From Candidatus Falkowiibacteriota bacterium (lineage in GTDB: Bacteria; Patescibacteriota; Patescibacteriia; Patescibacteriales; UBA12465), in the NCBI GenBank assembly GCA_012800315.1, contig JAAZJO010000002.1, positions 1 through 38,022 of the forward strand: 38,022 bases of DNA, written 5' to 3'. Every line of letters starts with the position of its first letter. Position 1 is the stretch's first letter. This document shows positions 1 through 8,936 of this stretch, piece after piece. Under the pieces are notes generated by a model that was not told where the DNA came from, searched no databases, and saw only the letters and a program-made list of their open reading frames with translations. A program made the translations under genes and the position numbers.

Positions 1-7
1 CTAAACT

Positions 8-37
8 AAAACCTCTTGAATAAATTCAAGAGGTTTT
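8..37. terminator. Bidirectional rho-independent terminator-like hairpin
   Basis: Perfect 13-bp stem AAAACCTCTTGAA / TTCAAGAGGTTTT with TAAA loop, followed by a T-run; lies just beyond the stop of the 62..1474 minus-strand gene. Confidence 0.85.
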
Positions 38-61
38 TTCTTTTTTTCTTTTTAATATAAT

Positions 62-1474
62 TTATAAAGATTCAAAATTTGATTTAGGGAGCTTGATAGT
101 AAAAATTGCCCCTTGATTTAAAACGCTAGTGACAGATATTTGGCCATGAAAATCTTTTTCAATTATTCTTTTAGTTGAAGCTAAACCAATTCCTAATCCA
201 CGATTGTCTAGTTTTTTTGTGCTAAAAAATGGCTTAAATATTTTATTAATATTTTCTGGCGCAATGCCCACTCCACTATCTTTAATGATTATTTTTACCT
301 CCCTAGCTGAATCAGTCATATTAATATTTACTTCTTTAGTGAGAGTATTTTCACAGGCTTCAATAGCGTTAGCTAAAAGGTTGGTAATTATTTGACTAAA
401 TTTTATGAAGCTACCTTTTAGTTTTATTTTTCGTGAAGCATAAAAATTGAGGGTGGTTTGTGTTTTTCTAGCTTTATAAGAAAGTAGCTGAATAGCTTGA
501 TTAATTTTTTCATTAAGAGAGAAGGGCCTAATAGTATTTTCTTGATTTATTTGATTTTTAATATTAGCAATTAATTTTTCCATCCAACCAGTTGCTACTA
601 ACGCTTGATTAAGAAATGTTTTAGCTTTTAATATTTTGATATTAGTGTCCGCCTTTACTTGTTTTAAATTTAGAGAGATTGCGGTTAAAGGATTAATTAA
701 GTCATGAAATATACCAGAGGATAAGCGTCCAAATTCAGCTAAGCGATAAAGGGTATTAATTTTTTCCATTTCCATTTCTTTTAATTCCTTTATTCTTTTT
801 TCTATTTTTATTTCTAATAAATCACGTTCTTTTCGTAATAAAGTTTCACTGAGTTGAGCTCGTTTTAGGGAAGTACTTGTTTCTCGGCAAAATAGCCAAA
901 TGATGCCAGTAATAATTATTAAAAGAGCGAAGCAGAAAAAAAGATCGCTAATTTGTATTGGTTTATAGCACCAACAATCTTTAATGGCTAAAATATTTTT
1001 AGCTTGGCAATTAGTCATAGCTATTAAAAAAATAGAAATGATTGCCGTGTTTAATAAAGCGAAAGGAGCGCTTAAAAGTGTACCAGAGATAACTACTATT
1101 AACACAGCTAATAAAATAGCGACTGGAGTATTTGGGCCAAAAACTAAAAAAGAATAAAACATGGGCAAGGAAAGAGCGAGAATGAGGAAAATTGAAGATA
1201 GTTTTAAATAATTATGTTTATTTAAAAATAGCAATAATAAAAAAATAATCGCTATAGTTATGGCGATTAAAGGAGGTGAACTGTATTTATTGAAATAAGA
1301 AGCATAATTAGTGAACCTAATGAGGCTGATTATTAGAAAACTAAAAATGAAAAAAATTAAGATAATTTTTAGTACTGATTTTTTTCTATTTTTCTCTTCA
1401 TCACTTGGCTTAGGCGGAATTAATTTTTTAAAAATATTTTTTAAGTAATTGAAAAGAAATAATATTTTTTTCAT
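62..1474 (-). CDS. Sensor histidine kinase with polytopic N-terminal membrane region
   Basis: H-box FGRLSSGIFHDLINPLTAI, N-box NLLANAIEAC, G-boxes DSGVGIAPENI and RGLGIGLASTKRII; about 5-6 hydrophobic segments at the N-terminus. Confidence 0.92.
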   Translation of the reverse strand: MKKILFLFNYLKNIFKKLIPPKPSDEEKNRKKSVLKIILIFFIFSFLIISLIRFTNYASYFNKYSSPPLIAITIAIIFLLLLFLNKHNYLKLSSIFLILALSLPMFYSFLVFGPNTPVAILLAVLIVVISGTLLSAPFALLNTAIISIFLIAMTNCQAKNILAIKDCWCYKPIQISDLFFCFALLIIITGIIWLFCRETSTSLKRAQLSETLLRKERDLLEIKIEKRIKELKEMEMEKINTLYRLAEFGRLSSGIFHDLINPLTAISLNLKQVKADTNIKILKAKTFLNQALVATGWMEKLIANIKNQINQENTIRPFSLNEKINQAIQLLSYKARKTQTTLNFYASRKIKLKGSFIKFSQIITNLLANAIEACENTLTKEVNINMTDSAREVKIIIKDSGVGIAPENINKIFKPFFSTKKLDNRGLGIGLASTKRIIEKDFHGQISVTSVLNQGAIFTIKLPKSNFESL

Positions 1475-1480
1475 AACCTT

Positions 1481-2152
1481 TTATTTTTCTAAGTCAACTT
1501 TATAGCCACGATTGCTAGCGGTAAAAATATAATGTTCATCCTTTGTTTCTAATTTTCGGCGAATATTCATAATATGGACTTCAATAGTGTTAGAAAAAGG
1601 ATCAATATCTTTATCCCACACTTCTTCCATAATTTTTTGTCGGGACATAAACTTTCCCTTATTAGCCATTAAATATTCTAGAAGAGAAAATTCGCGCGAG
1701 GGTAGATGGATGCGAACATTATTCTTAGTAACTAGGAATTTATCAGGATCAAGTTCTAGATTGCCGACTTTTAAGACTTTGCCCCGAAAATTAAGGGGAC
1801 GACGTAATAAAGCTTTAATGCGCGCAATTAGCTCGGAAAAAGCAAAAGGCTTTGTTAGATAATCATCAACCCCTAAATTAAATAACTCTATTTTATTATT
1901 TAATTCTCCTAAAACAGTTAAGATAATTATGGGGGTGAAGTTTTTATCTTCTCTTAGTCGTTTAACAATCTCAAAGCCACTTAATCGTGGTAGATTACAG
2001 TCAAGCAGAATTAATTCATATTGGTTTGACCTAGCTAGATCTAATCCAGTTAAACCATCTTTAGCCGATTCAACTTTAAAGCCAGCCTTGTTTAAGGCTA
2101 AGGAAAGAGAGATAAGCAGATTAGGGTCATCTTCAATAAGGAGCAGGGACAT
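1481..2152 (-). CDS. OmpR/PhoB-family response regulator
   Basis: Receiver domain (LLIEDD, LILLDCNLPRLSG, LTKPF) plus winged-helix DNA-binding domain (SREFSLLEYL, NTIEVHIMNIRRKLE, RGYKV); 6 bp from the kinase gene. Confidence 0.95.
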   Translation of the reverse strand: MSLLLIEDDPNLLISLSLALNKAGFKVESAKDGLTGLDLARSNQYELILLDCNLPRLSGFEIVKRLREDKNFTPIIILTVLGELNNKIELFNLGVDDYLTKPFAFSELIARIKALLRRPLNFRGKVLKVGNLELDPDKFLVTKNNVRIHLPSREFSLLEYLMANKGKFMSRQKIMEEVWDKDIDPFSNTIEVHIMNIRRKLETKDEHYIFTASNRGYKVDLEK

Positions 2153-2338
2153 ATTAAGTTTATTTATATATAAGTATTAAAAAACTTATTAAGAAAAAAA
2201 TATTTTTTGAGACTAGCAATTCTATTATAACAAGTTCAAAATGAATAAAATCTAAAACTTTTTAAATTATTGTGGATAACTTTTAAGCCTAAATAGAGTT
2301 TGCCTTTCTGCCTAATTCACGATATTATTATTAATGTT

Positions 2339-4453
2339 ATGAGTTCAAAAATATTTAAAATTGCCCGTAAAAACAAGAGACTGGAGGTTTTGCGTGATCA
2401 GGTTTCCGATCCTTTTTCAATTAAGGAAGGGAATTTTAAATATGGTCAACTAAAGGATTCTTTTTATTATACCGATTGGACTGAGCAATCTTTTTTGTCT
2501 GATACGGAAAATAAGGAAATGGTTAGTCGGACATTTGATTTTAATCGTTTGAAATATTTTTGCTTAGCGATTGTTTTGGTTTTAGGAATTATTATTGCTC
2601 GTTCTTTTTGGTTGCAGGTAGTGAAAGGAGATTATTATCGTTTATTAGCTGAGGGTAATCGTTTACGTACAGAAACAATTGAGCCGAAAAGAGGAATTAT
2701 TTATACAGAAGATTTACGACCATTAGTTCGCAATAAAGCTAATTTTGTTCTTTATTTACGGCCGATTGATTTGCCAAGAAATGAATTGGCGCGTGATGAA
2801 TTAATTCGTAAAGTGAGTGCTATTTTAGATGAAGGAAAAGTGAATGATCTAAAATTAGATTTAGAAAACTCCGATATTATTAATAATGAAGGGGCTAATA
2901 TTCTGGTTGTAAATGATACTCCGTCCTTTTTTCAGATAAAAGAGTTATTGAGCACGGTAAAAATTGGCTCACTTGAATCTTATCAACCTTTATTTGTAGC
3001 TGATAATATTGATTATGATAAAGCGATGTTATTAGAAATTGAAATTCCAAATTTACCCGGTGTATTTTTATCTAGTAAAATCAGACGCGAATATCTTTTG
3101 CCGAAGATAAGTGGTGCGCCAGAAATTTTAGGGGAGAGTAGTTTGTCACATATTTTAGGATACACAGGGAAAATAAGTGAGTCGGAGTTATCAGCTATGG
3201 GCAAAGATTATTCACCAATTGATTATATTGGCAAAACAGGCATTGAATATTTTTGGGAAAAAGAATTAAAAGGTCAAACTGGTTCAAAAAACATTGAAGT
3301 GGACGCGCTAGGACGTCAGAAAAAAATTATTAATGAAGTGCCAGCAGTTGATGGCTATAATTTACAGCTATCTTTAGATTTGGATTTACAGGAAAAGACT
3401 GAGGAGGTGGTAAAAGAATATTTAGCTAAAGCGAGGTTAAAGCGCGCTTCTGTTATTATAATGAATCCTAATAATGGTGAAATTTTAGCTTTAGTTTCTT
3501 TGCCGGCTTATAATAATAATTTATTTGCAAAAGGAATTAGTCAGGCCGAATATAATAAATTTTTAACTGATCCCGATAACCCCTTATTTAATCGGGCGAT
3601 TAGTGGCGAGTTTCCGTCTGGTTCAACGATTAAGCCGATATTTGCGGCTGGTGCTTTACAGGAAGGAATTATTACTGAGAAAACTAGTTTTTTAAGTAAT
3701 GGTGGTTTAAGAATTAGTGAATGGTTTTTCCCAGATTGGAAAGCGGGTGGGCATGGTTTAACTAATGTGCGTAAAGCGATTGCCGAATCAGTTAATACTT
3801 TCTTTTATTATATTGGTGGCGGTTATCAAGATTTTAAAGGTTTAGGCTTAAATGGTTTAGTAAAATATTCACGTCTTTTTGGTTTAGGTGAATTAACGGG
3901 TATTGATTTACACGGTGAACGCAAGGGTTTTGTGCCAACACAATCTTGGAAGGAAGAAGTTAAAAAAGAGCCTTGGTATATTGGTGATACTTATCATTTT
4001 GCTATTGGTCAAGGGGATGTTTTAGTGACGCCTCTGCAAGTAGCTAATTATACCGCAGCGATTGCCAACGGCGGCACTTTTTACCAACCACATTTAGTGA
4101 GTAAAATATTAGATACTAATAATCAAGTGGTTAGAGAAATTTCTCCAGAAATTATCCGTTCTGATTTTATTGATTCTGCTAATTTAAAAATTGTTAGAGA
4201 GGGGATGCGGCAAACAATTACTAGCGGCAGCGCGCGCTCTTTAAGTAGTGTTCCAGTAGCGGTAGCGGGCAAAACAGGAACTGCTCAATGGTCAACTAAA
4301 AAAGATCCGCATGCTTGGTTTATTGGTTTTGCCCCTTATGAAAAACCAACCGTAGCTATTACTGTTTTAGTTGAAGAAGGAGTGGAGGGCAGTACTATGG
4401 CAGCTCCGATTGCTCGCGATATTTTACAATGGTATTTTTCCGTTAATCCTTAA
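2339..4453 (+). CDS. mrdA: Penicillin-binding protein 2 (peptidoglycan transpeptidase)
   Basis: N-terminal TM and PBP dimerisation region; transpeptidase motifs SGSTIKP (SxxK), SVN and KTGTAQ. ATG at 2339 (MSSKIFK) preferred over the 2300 track start. Confidence 0.9.
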   Translation: MSSKIFKIARKNKRLEVLRDQVSDPFSIKEGNFKYGQLKDSFYYTDWTEQSFLSDTENKEMVSRTFDFNRLKYFCLAIVLVLGIIIARSFWLQVVKGDYYRLLAEGNRLRTETIEPKRGIIYTEDLRPLVRNKANFVLYLRPIDLPRNELARDELIRKVSAILDEGKVNDLKLDLENSDIINNEGANILVVNDTPSFFQIKELLSTVKIGSLESYQPLFVADNIDYDKAMLLEIEIPNLPGVFLSSKIRREYLLPKISGAPEILGESSLSHILGYTGKISESELSAMGKDYSPIDYIGKTGIEYFWEKELKGQTGSKNIEVDALGRQKKIINEVPAVDGYNLQLSLDLDLQEKTEEVVKEYLAKARLKRASVIIMNPNNGEILALVSLPAYNNNLFAKGISQAEYNKFLTDPDNPLFNRAISGEFPSGSTIKPIFAAGALQEGIITEKTSFLSNGGLRISEWFFPDWKAGGHGLTNVRKAIAESVNTFFYYIGGGYQDFKGLGLNGLVKYSRLFGLGELTGIDLHGERKGFVPTQSWKEEVKKEPWYIGDTYHFAIGQGDVLVTPLQVANYTAAIANGGTFYQPHLVSKILDTNNQVVREISPEIIRSDFIDSANLKIVREGMRQTITSGSARSLSSVPVAVAGKTGTAQWSTKKDPHAWFIGFAPYEKPTVAITVLVEEGVEGSTMAAPIARDILQWYFSVNP

Positions 4454-4502
4454 TATTGTTATTCGTCTTTCAAAAATAATTAAATAATTTAATTTTTATA
4501 AT

Positions 4503-4994
4503 ATGCCTTTATCTCTTCATCTCTTTATTCATTTTTCCTTAGCGATATTATCCGGATATTTAGCTGGTAAATATTTTAAAAATATAAAACTAGGAATACT
4601 AATTGGCTTTATTGGTGGCTTTTTAATTGACTTAGACCATGTTTTAGAATATTTATTAGTTTTTAATTTTCGTTTCAATCTTTTACATTTTTTTCAGGGA
4701 AGACAATTTTTAGTGAGCGATCAAATTCATTTATGGTTTCATGCTTGGGAATATGTGCCGATATTAATATTGCTTGCTTGGCTGTTTAGAAAAAATAAAG
4801 TTATTAAAATTATTTTTTTCACCCTAGCTTTTTCAGGGGCTGTTCATTTAGCGACTGATATGATTATTAATCGCTGTTCATTTAATTTTTATACTTTAAC
4901 TTATCGCGCTAAACATAATTTTGCTGCCAGAGAATTGACTAGCCCGGAAACTTATCAAGAAAATCAGAAATTAAAAATGGAATTAGGAATTTAA
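4503..4994 (+). CDS. Small integral membrane protein, YdjM/DUF457-like putative metal-dependent hydrolase
   Basis: Several TM segments with conserved-looking polar motifs LIDLDH, WFHAWE and HLATD embedded in them. Confidence 0.5.
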   Translation: MPLSLHLFIHFSLAILSGYLAGKYFKNIKLGILIGFIGGFLIDLDHVLEYLLVFNFRFNLLHFFQGRQFLVSDQIHLWFHAWEYVPILILLAWLFRKNKVIKIIFFTLAFSGAVHLATDMIINRCSFNFYTLTYRAKHNFAARELTSPETYQENQKLKMELGI

Positions 4995-5057
4995 AGGATG
5001 AATTATTTAAAAATTATATAAGATAAAAAATAGGCTAATATTAAATAAAAAAATATA

Positions 5058-5092
5058 AAAACTAGCACTCTCTTGACTTGATTGCTAGTTTT
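5058..5092. promoter_or_regulatory. CIRCE-like HrcA operator
   Basis: Inverted repeat AAAACTAGCACTC-N9-GATTGCTAGTTTT with one arm mismatch. Matches the established CIRCE layout TTAGCACTC-N9-GAGTGCTAA and sits directly upstream of hrcA. Confidence 0.88.
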
Positions 5093-5101
5093 GTTTATAA
5101 T
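5073..5101 (+). promoter_or_regulatory. Sigma70-type promoter of the hrcA operon
   Basis: TTGACT (5073-5078), 17-bp spacer, TATAAT (5096-5101), embedded in the CIRCE-like repeat. Confidence 0.85.
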
Positions 5102-5111
5102 ATTAAGGTAT

Positions 5112-5804
5112 ATGATTAGTGAGCGTAAAAAACGATTATTGGAAATAATTATCAAAGAATATTTAAAGACGGCCTCTCCAGTACCTTCTGGTCTTTTAGT
5201 GGAAAAATATAAATTAGATATTTCACCGGCGACAGTTCGCAATGAAATGATGGAGTTAGAAAATGAAGGTTATATTTATCAGCCCCACACTTCCGCTGGT
5301 CGCATACCGACTGAAGCCGCCTATAAATTATTTTCTACTGATCTTGAAAATAGTAAAAAAAGAAAAAACTTAAAAGAAAGTGAATATCAGCTTTTAGAAA
5401 AAACATTTAAACGTGATGAAGCCGCTTTTCGCCAAACGGCTAAGGCGATTGCTGAATTATCTGGCGCTACTGTTTTTTGGGCATTTAATAAAAACGATCT
5501 TTATTATACTGGCTTAAGTAATCTTTTTTCTCAGCCAGAGTTTAATCAGGTCAATGCTGTTTGTGATGTTTCAGCCGTTATTGATAGAATGGAAGACATT
5601 ATTGATGAAATTTTTGAAGATTTAGATTATGGTGAACAGATTTTAATTGGCTCAGACAATCCTTTTGGTAATTTTTTAAGTACGGTTTTAACAAAATATA
5701 AGAATAATAAATTAAGCGGTATTTTTGGGATTTTAGGTCCGCTGCGCATGGACTATGCGCATAATTTGGCTTTAGTAGAATTTATTAAACATAAGTTTGA
5801 ATAA
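5112..5804 (+). CDS. hrcA: Heat-inducible transcription repressor HrcA (short form)
   Basis: MISERKKRLLEIIIKEYLKTASPVPSGLLVEKYKLDISPATVRNEMMELENEGYIYQPHTSAGRIPTEAAY is the HrcA winged-helix signature; CIRCE upstream, grpE downstream. Start at 5112 preferred over 5082, which lies in the operator/promoter. Confidence 0.93.
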   Translation: MISERKKRLLEIIIKEYLKTASPVPSGLLVEKYKLDISPATVRNEMMELENEGYIYQPHTSAGRIPTEAAYKLFSTDLENSKKRKNLKESEYQLLEKTFKRDEAAFRQTAKAIAELSGATVFWAFNKNDLYYTGLSNLFSQPEFNQVNAVCDVSAVIDRMEDIIDEIFEDLDYGEQILIGSDNPFGNFLSTVLTKYKNNKLSGIFGILGPLRMDYAHNLALVEFIKHKFE

Positions 5805-5821
5805 AATATAAGAAAAATAAT

Positions 5822-6439
5822 ATGGAGGAAATAAAAAAAGGAAATTATCGTCATTATAAAGGCGGCGAATATAAAATTATTAGTGAGGCCAAGCATTCAG
5901 GCACAAAAGAGGAAATGGTTGTTTACCAAGACTTAAAGGATGAAAAAAAAGTTTGGGTTCGCCCTAAAAAAAATTTTTTAGCAGCCGTGAAAGTTAAGCG
6001 AGAAAAAAAACCACGTTTTGAATTTATTAAGGAAGAGGAAATTGATTCGTATAAAGATAAATATCTTCGCGCTTTGGCTGATTATCAGAATTTAATGAAA
6101 CAGACAGCCAGCGAGAAATTAGAATTTGTTAAGTATGCTGCTAATGATTTTCTTCAGGATATTTTACCAATTTATGATCATTTAAAATTATCTATTCAGG
6201 GATTAAGCGAGGAAGAAAAGAAAAACCCTTGGGCCCAGGGTGTTACTTATGTTTTGAAACAATTTCAAGATGTTTTAAAGCAACGGGGAGTGGAGGAAAT
6301 AAAAACGGTTGGTGAAAAATTTGATCATAATACCATGGAGGCGGTTGAAGGCAGTGGTGATACTGTTAGCAAAGAAGTCATTCCAGGGTATAAATTGAAT
6401 GGCAAAGTCATTAGACACGCTAAAGTAATAGTTAGTTAA
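5822..6439 (+). CDS. grpE: DUF1653-GrpE fusion protein (nucleotide exchange factor)
   Basis: N-terminus KGNYRHYKGGEYKIISEAKHSGTKEEMVVYQDL..KVWVRPKKNFLAAVKV..KPRFEFI matches DUF1653. The rest is GrpE (YLRALADYQNL, DFLQDILPIYDHL, GVEEIKTVGEKFDHNTMEAVE, GYKLNGKVIRHAKVIVS). Confidence 0.88.
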   Translation: MEEIKKGNYRHYKGGEYKIISEAKHSGTKEEMVVYQDLKDEKKVWVRPKKNFLAAVKVKREKKPRFEFIKEEEIDSYKDKYLRALADYQNLMKQTASEKLEFVKYAANDFLQDILPIYDHLKLSIQGLSEEEKKNPWAQGVTYVLKQFQDVLKQRGVEEIKTVGEKFDHNTMEAVEGSGDTVSKEVIPGYKLNGKVIRHAKVIVS

Positions 6440-6517
6440 TTAAAAAAATAATTTTACATCAATTTTGCTAATCTTTTTTATTTTAGAAAAAGTTATCAAA
6501 ATTTGATTTCAAAGTAT

Positions 6518-6943
6518 ATGTCATTAATAAAATGGACTCCTTTTTTATCAGAATTTGACGACATGGATAAAATGTTTGAATCCATGTTGCCGGCCGTTCG
6601 TAGTAATCAATTTGGATTTACACCGGCCATTGATATTTATGAAGATAAAGACAACATAATTGTTGAAACGCAACTAGCGGGTATTGATCCGGAAAAAGTT
6701 GATATTTCAATTGAAAACAATGTTTTAACGGTTAAGGGTGAAAGTCAAAAGAAAAGTGAAGTAGAGGATAAAAATTATTATCGCAAGGAAATTCGTTCTG
6801 GCGCTTTTTATCGTCAAATTCCTTTACCAACTAAGGTTGATGGTGATAAGGCTAGTGCGGTTAATGAAGAGGGTATCTTAAAGATATCTATTCCTAAAGC
6901 TTCAGAAGTAAAACCAAAAAAGATTAAGATTCAAAAGAAATAA
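6518..6943 (+). CDS. Small heat shock protein, Hsp20/alpha-crystallin family
   Basis: Alpha-crystallin domain: TPAIDIYEDKDNIIVETQLAGIDPEKVDISIENNVLTVKGE..RSGAFYRQIPLP..EEGILKISIPK. ATG at 6518 preferred over the TTG at 6503. Confidence 0.92.
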   Translation: MSLIKWTPFLSEFDDMDKMFESMLPAVRSNQFGFTPAIDIYEDKDNIIVETQLAGIDPEKVDISIENNVLTVKGESQKKSEVEDKNYYRKEIRSGAFYRQIPLPTKVDGDKASAVNEEGILKISIPKASEVKPKKIKIQKK

Positions 6944-6956
6944 ATAAATAAAAAAT

Positions 6957-8879
6957 ATGTCAAAAATTTTAGGGATTGACTTAGGAACGACCAATTCAGC
7001 CATGTCAATTATGGAGGGTGGCGCTCCTAAGATTATTGAAAATATTGAAGGTAATCGGACTACTCCGTCAGTAGTGGCGATTTCTAAAAATGGTGAACGT
7101 TTAGTCGGCCAAGCAGCCAAACGCCAAGCGGTGATTAATCCGGAAAATACTGTTTATGCAGTTAAGCGCTTAATTGGTCGTCGTTTTGGCGAGGAAGAAG
7201 TTCAGCATGATTTACAAACCTCTCCGTTTAAAATTATTCAAGCGGGTGAAGGGGTTAAAGTTAAAATGGGTGATAAAGATTATACGCCACAGGAAATTTC
7301 GGCCATGGTTTTGGCTAAATTAAAAGCTGATGCAGAAGCTAAAATTGGCGAGAAAATTACGGAAGCAATTATTACTGTGCCAGCCTATTTTAATGATTCA
7401 CAAAGACAAGCGACTAAAGATGCGGGCGCAATCGCTGGCTTAGAAGTGAAACGTATTATTAATGAACCGACGGCTGCCGCTTTGGCTTATGGTTTTGATA
7501 AAAAGCAAGGACAAAAGATTATCGTCTATGACTTAGGTGGCGGTACTTTTGATGTATCGGTGCTTGATATTTCAACTGATACCGTTGAGGTAAAAGCAAC
7601 TAACGGAGACACTCACTTAGGTGGTGAGGATTTTGATCAACGCATTGTTGCTTGGATTATTGATGAGTTTAAGAAAGATCAGGGAATTGATCTTTCAAAA
7701 GACACTTTAGCTTTACAAAGAATTAAAGAAGCAGCAGAAAAAGCAAAGATTGAATTATCAACTGCCCAAGAAACAGAAATTAATCAACCATTTATCACTA
7801 CGGATGCTAATGGTCCAAAACATTTGGTGATGAAATTGTCTCGCGCTAAATTAGAGGCTTTAGTATCTGATTTAGTTGAGAAGACAATTGAGCCTTGTAA
7901 AAAAGCTTTAGATGATTCTGGTTTTACTTTGTCGGAAATTAATGAGGTTGTTATGGTTGGTGGTATGACTCGCATGCCTTTAGTGCTACAAAAAGTTAAA
8001 GAATTTTTCGGTAAAGAACCGAATTTAACGGTTAATCCTGATGAGGTGGTGGCTATGGGCGCAGCTGTACAAGCTGGTGTTTTACAGGGCGATGTTAAAG
8101 ATGTTTTATTACTTGATGTTACCCCCTTAACTTTGGGTATTGAAACTTTGGGCGGTGTTGCCACTCCTTTAATTGAGAGAAACACAACTATTCCAACCTC
8201 TAAATCACAAATTTTTTCCACGGCAGCTGATGGACAAACAGCTGTAGAAATCCATGTTGTTCAAGGTGAACGTCCCATGGCGCGTGATAATAAAACCTTG
8301 GGGCATTTTACACTTGATGGTATTCCAGCAGCACCCCGTGGCGTGCCGCAAATTGAAGTAAAATTTGATTTAGACGCTAATGGTATTTTAAATGTTTCGG
8401 CGACTGATAAAGCGACTAATAAAGTACAAAAAATTACGATTACTGCTTCTTCTGGATTATCTAAAGAAGAAATTGAAAAGATGAAAAAAGAAGCAGAGCT
8501 TCATGCGGAAGAAGATAAGAAGAAAAAAGAGGAAGTGGAAATAAAAAATCAAGCCGATTCCGTTTCTTTTACAATGGAAAAAATGATTAAAGAATCTGGG
8601 GACAAGATGAAGCCAGAGGACAAGAAAGAACTTGAAGATAAAAATGAGGAATTAAAGAAAGCTAAGGAATCAGGGAATATTGAAGAAATGAAAAAGAAAA
8701 TGGAAGAAATTAATACTATTGCGCAAAAGATTGGCGCAGCCATGTATCAGCAACCGGGAGCGGCTGCTCCAGGAGCGGAAGCTGGCAAGGCTGAGGCGGG
8801 CGTTAACGATTCTGCGGCTGGAACTAGCGATAAAAAAGATGATACGGTCGTAGAAGGTGAGGTAGAGGAGAATAAATAA
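6957..8879 (+). CDS. dnaK: Molecular chaperone DnaK
   Basis: [54 protein letters not shown]; full length, 640 aa. Confidence 0.99.
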   Translation: MSKILGIDLGTTNSAMSIMEGGAPKIIENIEGNRTTPSVVAISKNGERLVGQAAKRQAVINPENTVYAVKRLIGRRFGEEEVQHDLQTSPFKIIQAGEGVKVKMGDKDYTPQEISAMVLAKLKADAEAKIGEKITEAIITVPAYFNDSQRQATKDAGAIAGLEVKRIINEPTAAALAYGFDKKQGQKIIVYDLGGGTFDVSVLDISTDTVEVKATNGDTHLGGEDFDQRIVAWIIDEFKKDQGIDLSKDTLALQRIKEAAEKAKIELSTAQETEINQPFITTDANGPKHLVMKLSRAKLEALVSDLVEKTIEPCKKALDDSGFTLSEINEVVMVGGMTRMPLVLQKVKEFFGKEPNLTVNPDEVVAMGAAVQAGVLQGDVKDVLLLDVTPLTLGIETLGGVATPLIERNTTIPTSKSQIFSTAADGQTAVEIHVVQGERPMARDNKTLGHFTLDGIPAAPRGVPQIEVKFDLDANGILNVSATDKATNKVQKITITASSGLSKEEIEKMKKEAELHAEEDKKKKEEVEIKNQADSVSFTMEKMIKESGDKMKPEDKKELEDKNEELKKAKESGNIEEMKKKMEEINTIAQKIGAAMYQQPGAAAPGAEAGKAEAGVNDSAAGTSDKKDDTVVEGEVEENK

Positions 8880-8893
8880 TTATCTGTTCATAG

Positions 8894-8919
8894 GTTGCCC
8901 CTCTTTGCTGAGGGGCAAC
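8894..8919. other. Strong intergenic hairpin between dnaK and dnaJ
   Basis: Perfect 10-bp GC-rich stem GTTGCCCCTC / GAGGGGCAAC, loop TTTGCT, no proper U-tract on the + strand. Confidence 0.8.
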
Positions 8920-8936
8920 TTGTTGAATAAAGAATT

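Noticed and set aside
1587-2180. Two plus-strand ORFs antisense to the response regulator
   Set aside because: Overlap a clear response regulator and have no recognisable family; shadow ORFs.
5003-5242. 79-aa minus-strand ORF over the hrcA promoter
   Set aside because: Covers the CIRCE element and hrcA N-terminus; hydrophobic product from AT-rich DNA, better explained as regulatory region.
6440-6517. Second CIRCE element upstream of hsp20
   Set aside because: GCTAATC resembles part of an arm, but no matching inverted partner at N9 spacing.
7784-8221. 145-aa ORF antisense to dnaK
   Set aside because: Fully inside a highly conserved DnaK frame on the opposite strand, Ser/Thr-rich low-information product; typical shadow ORF.
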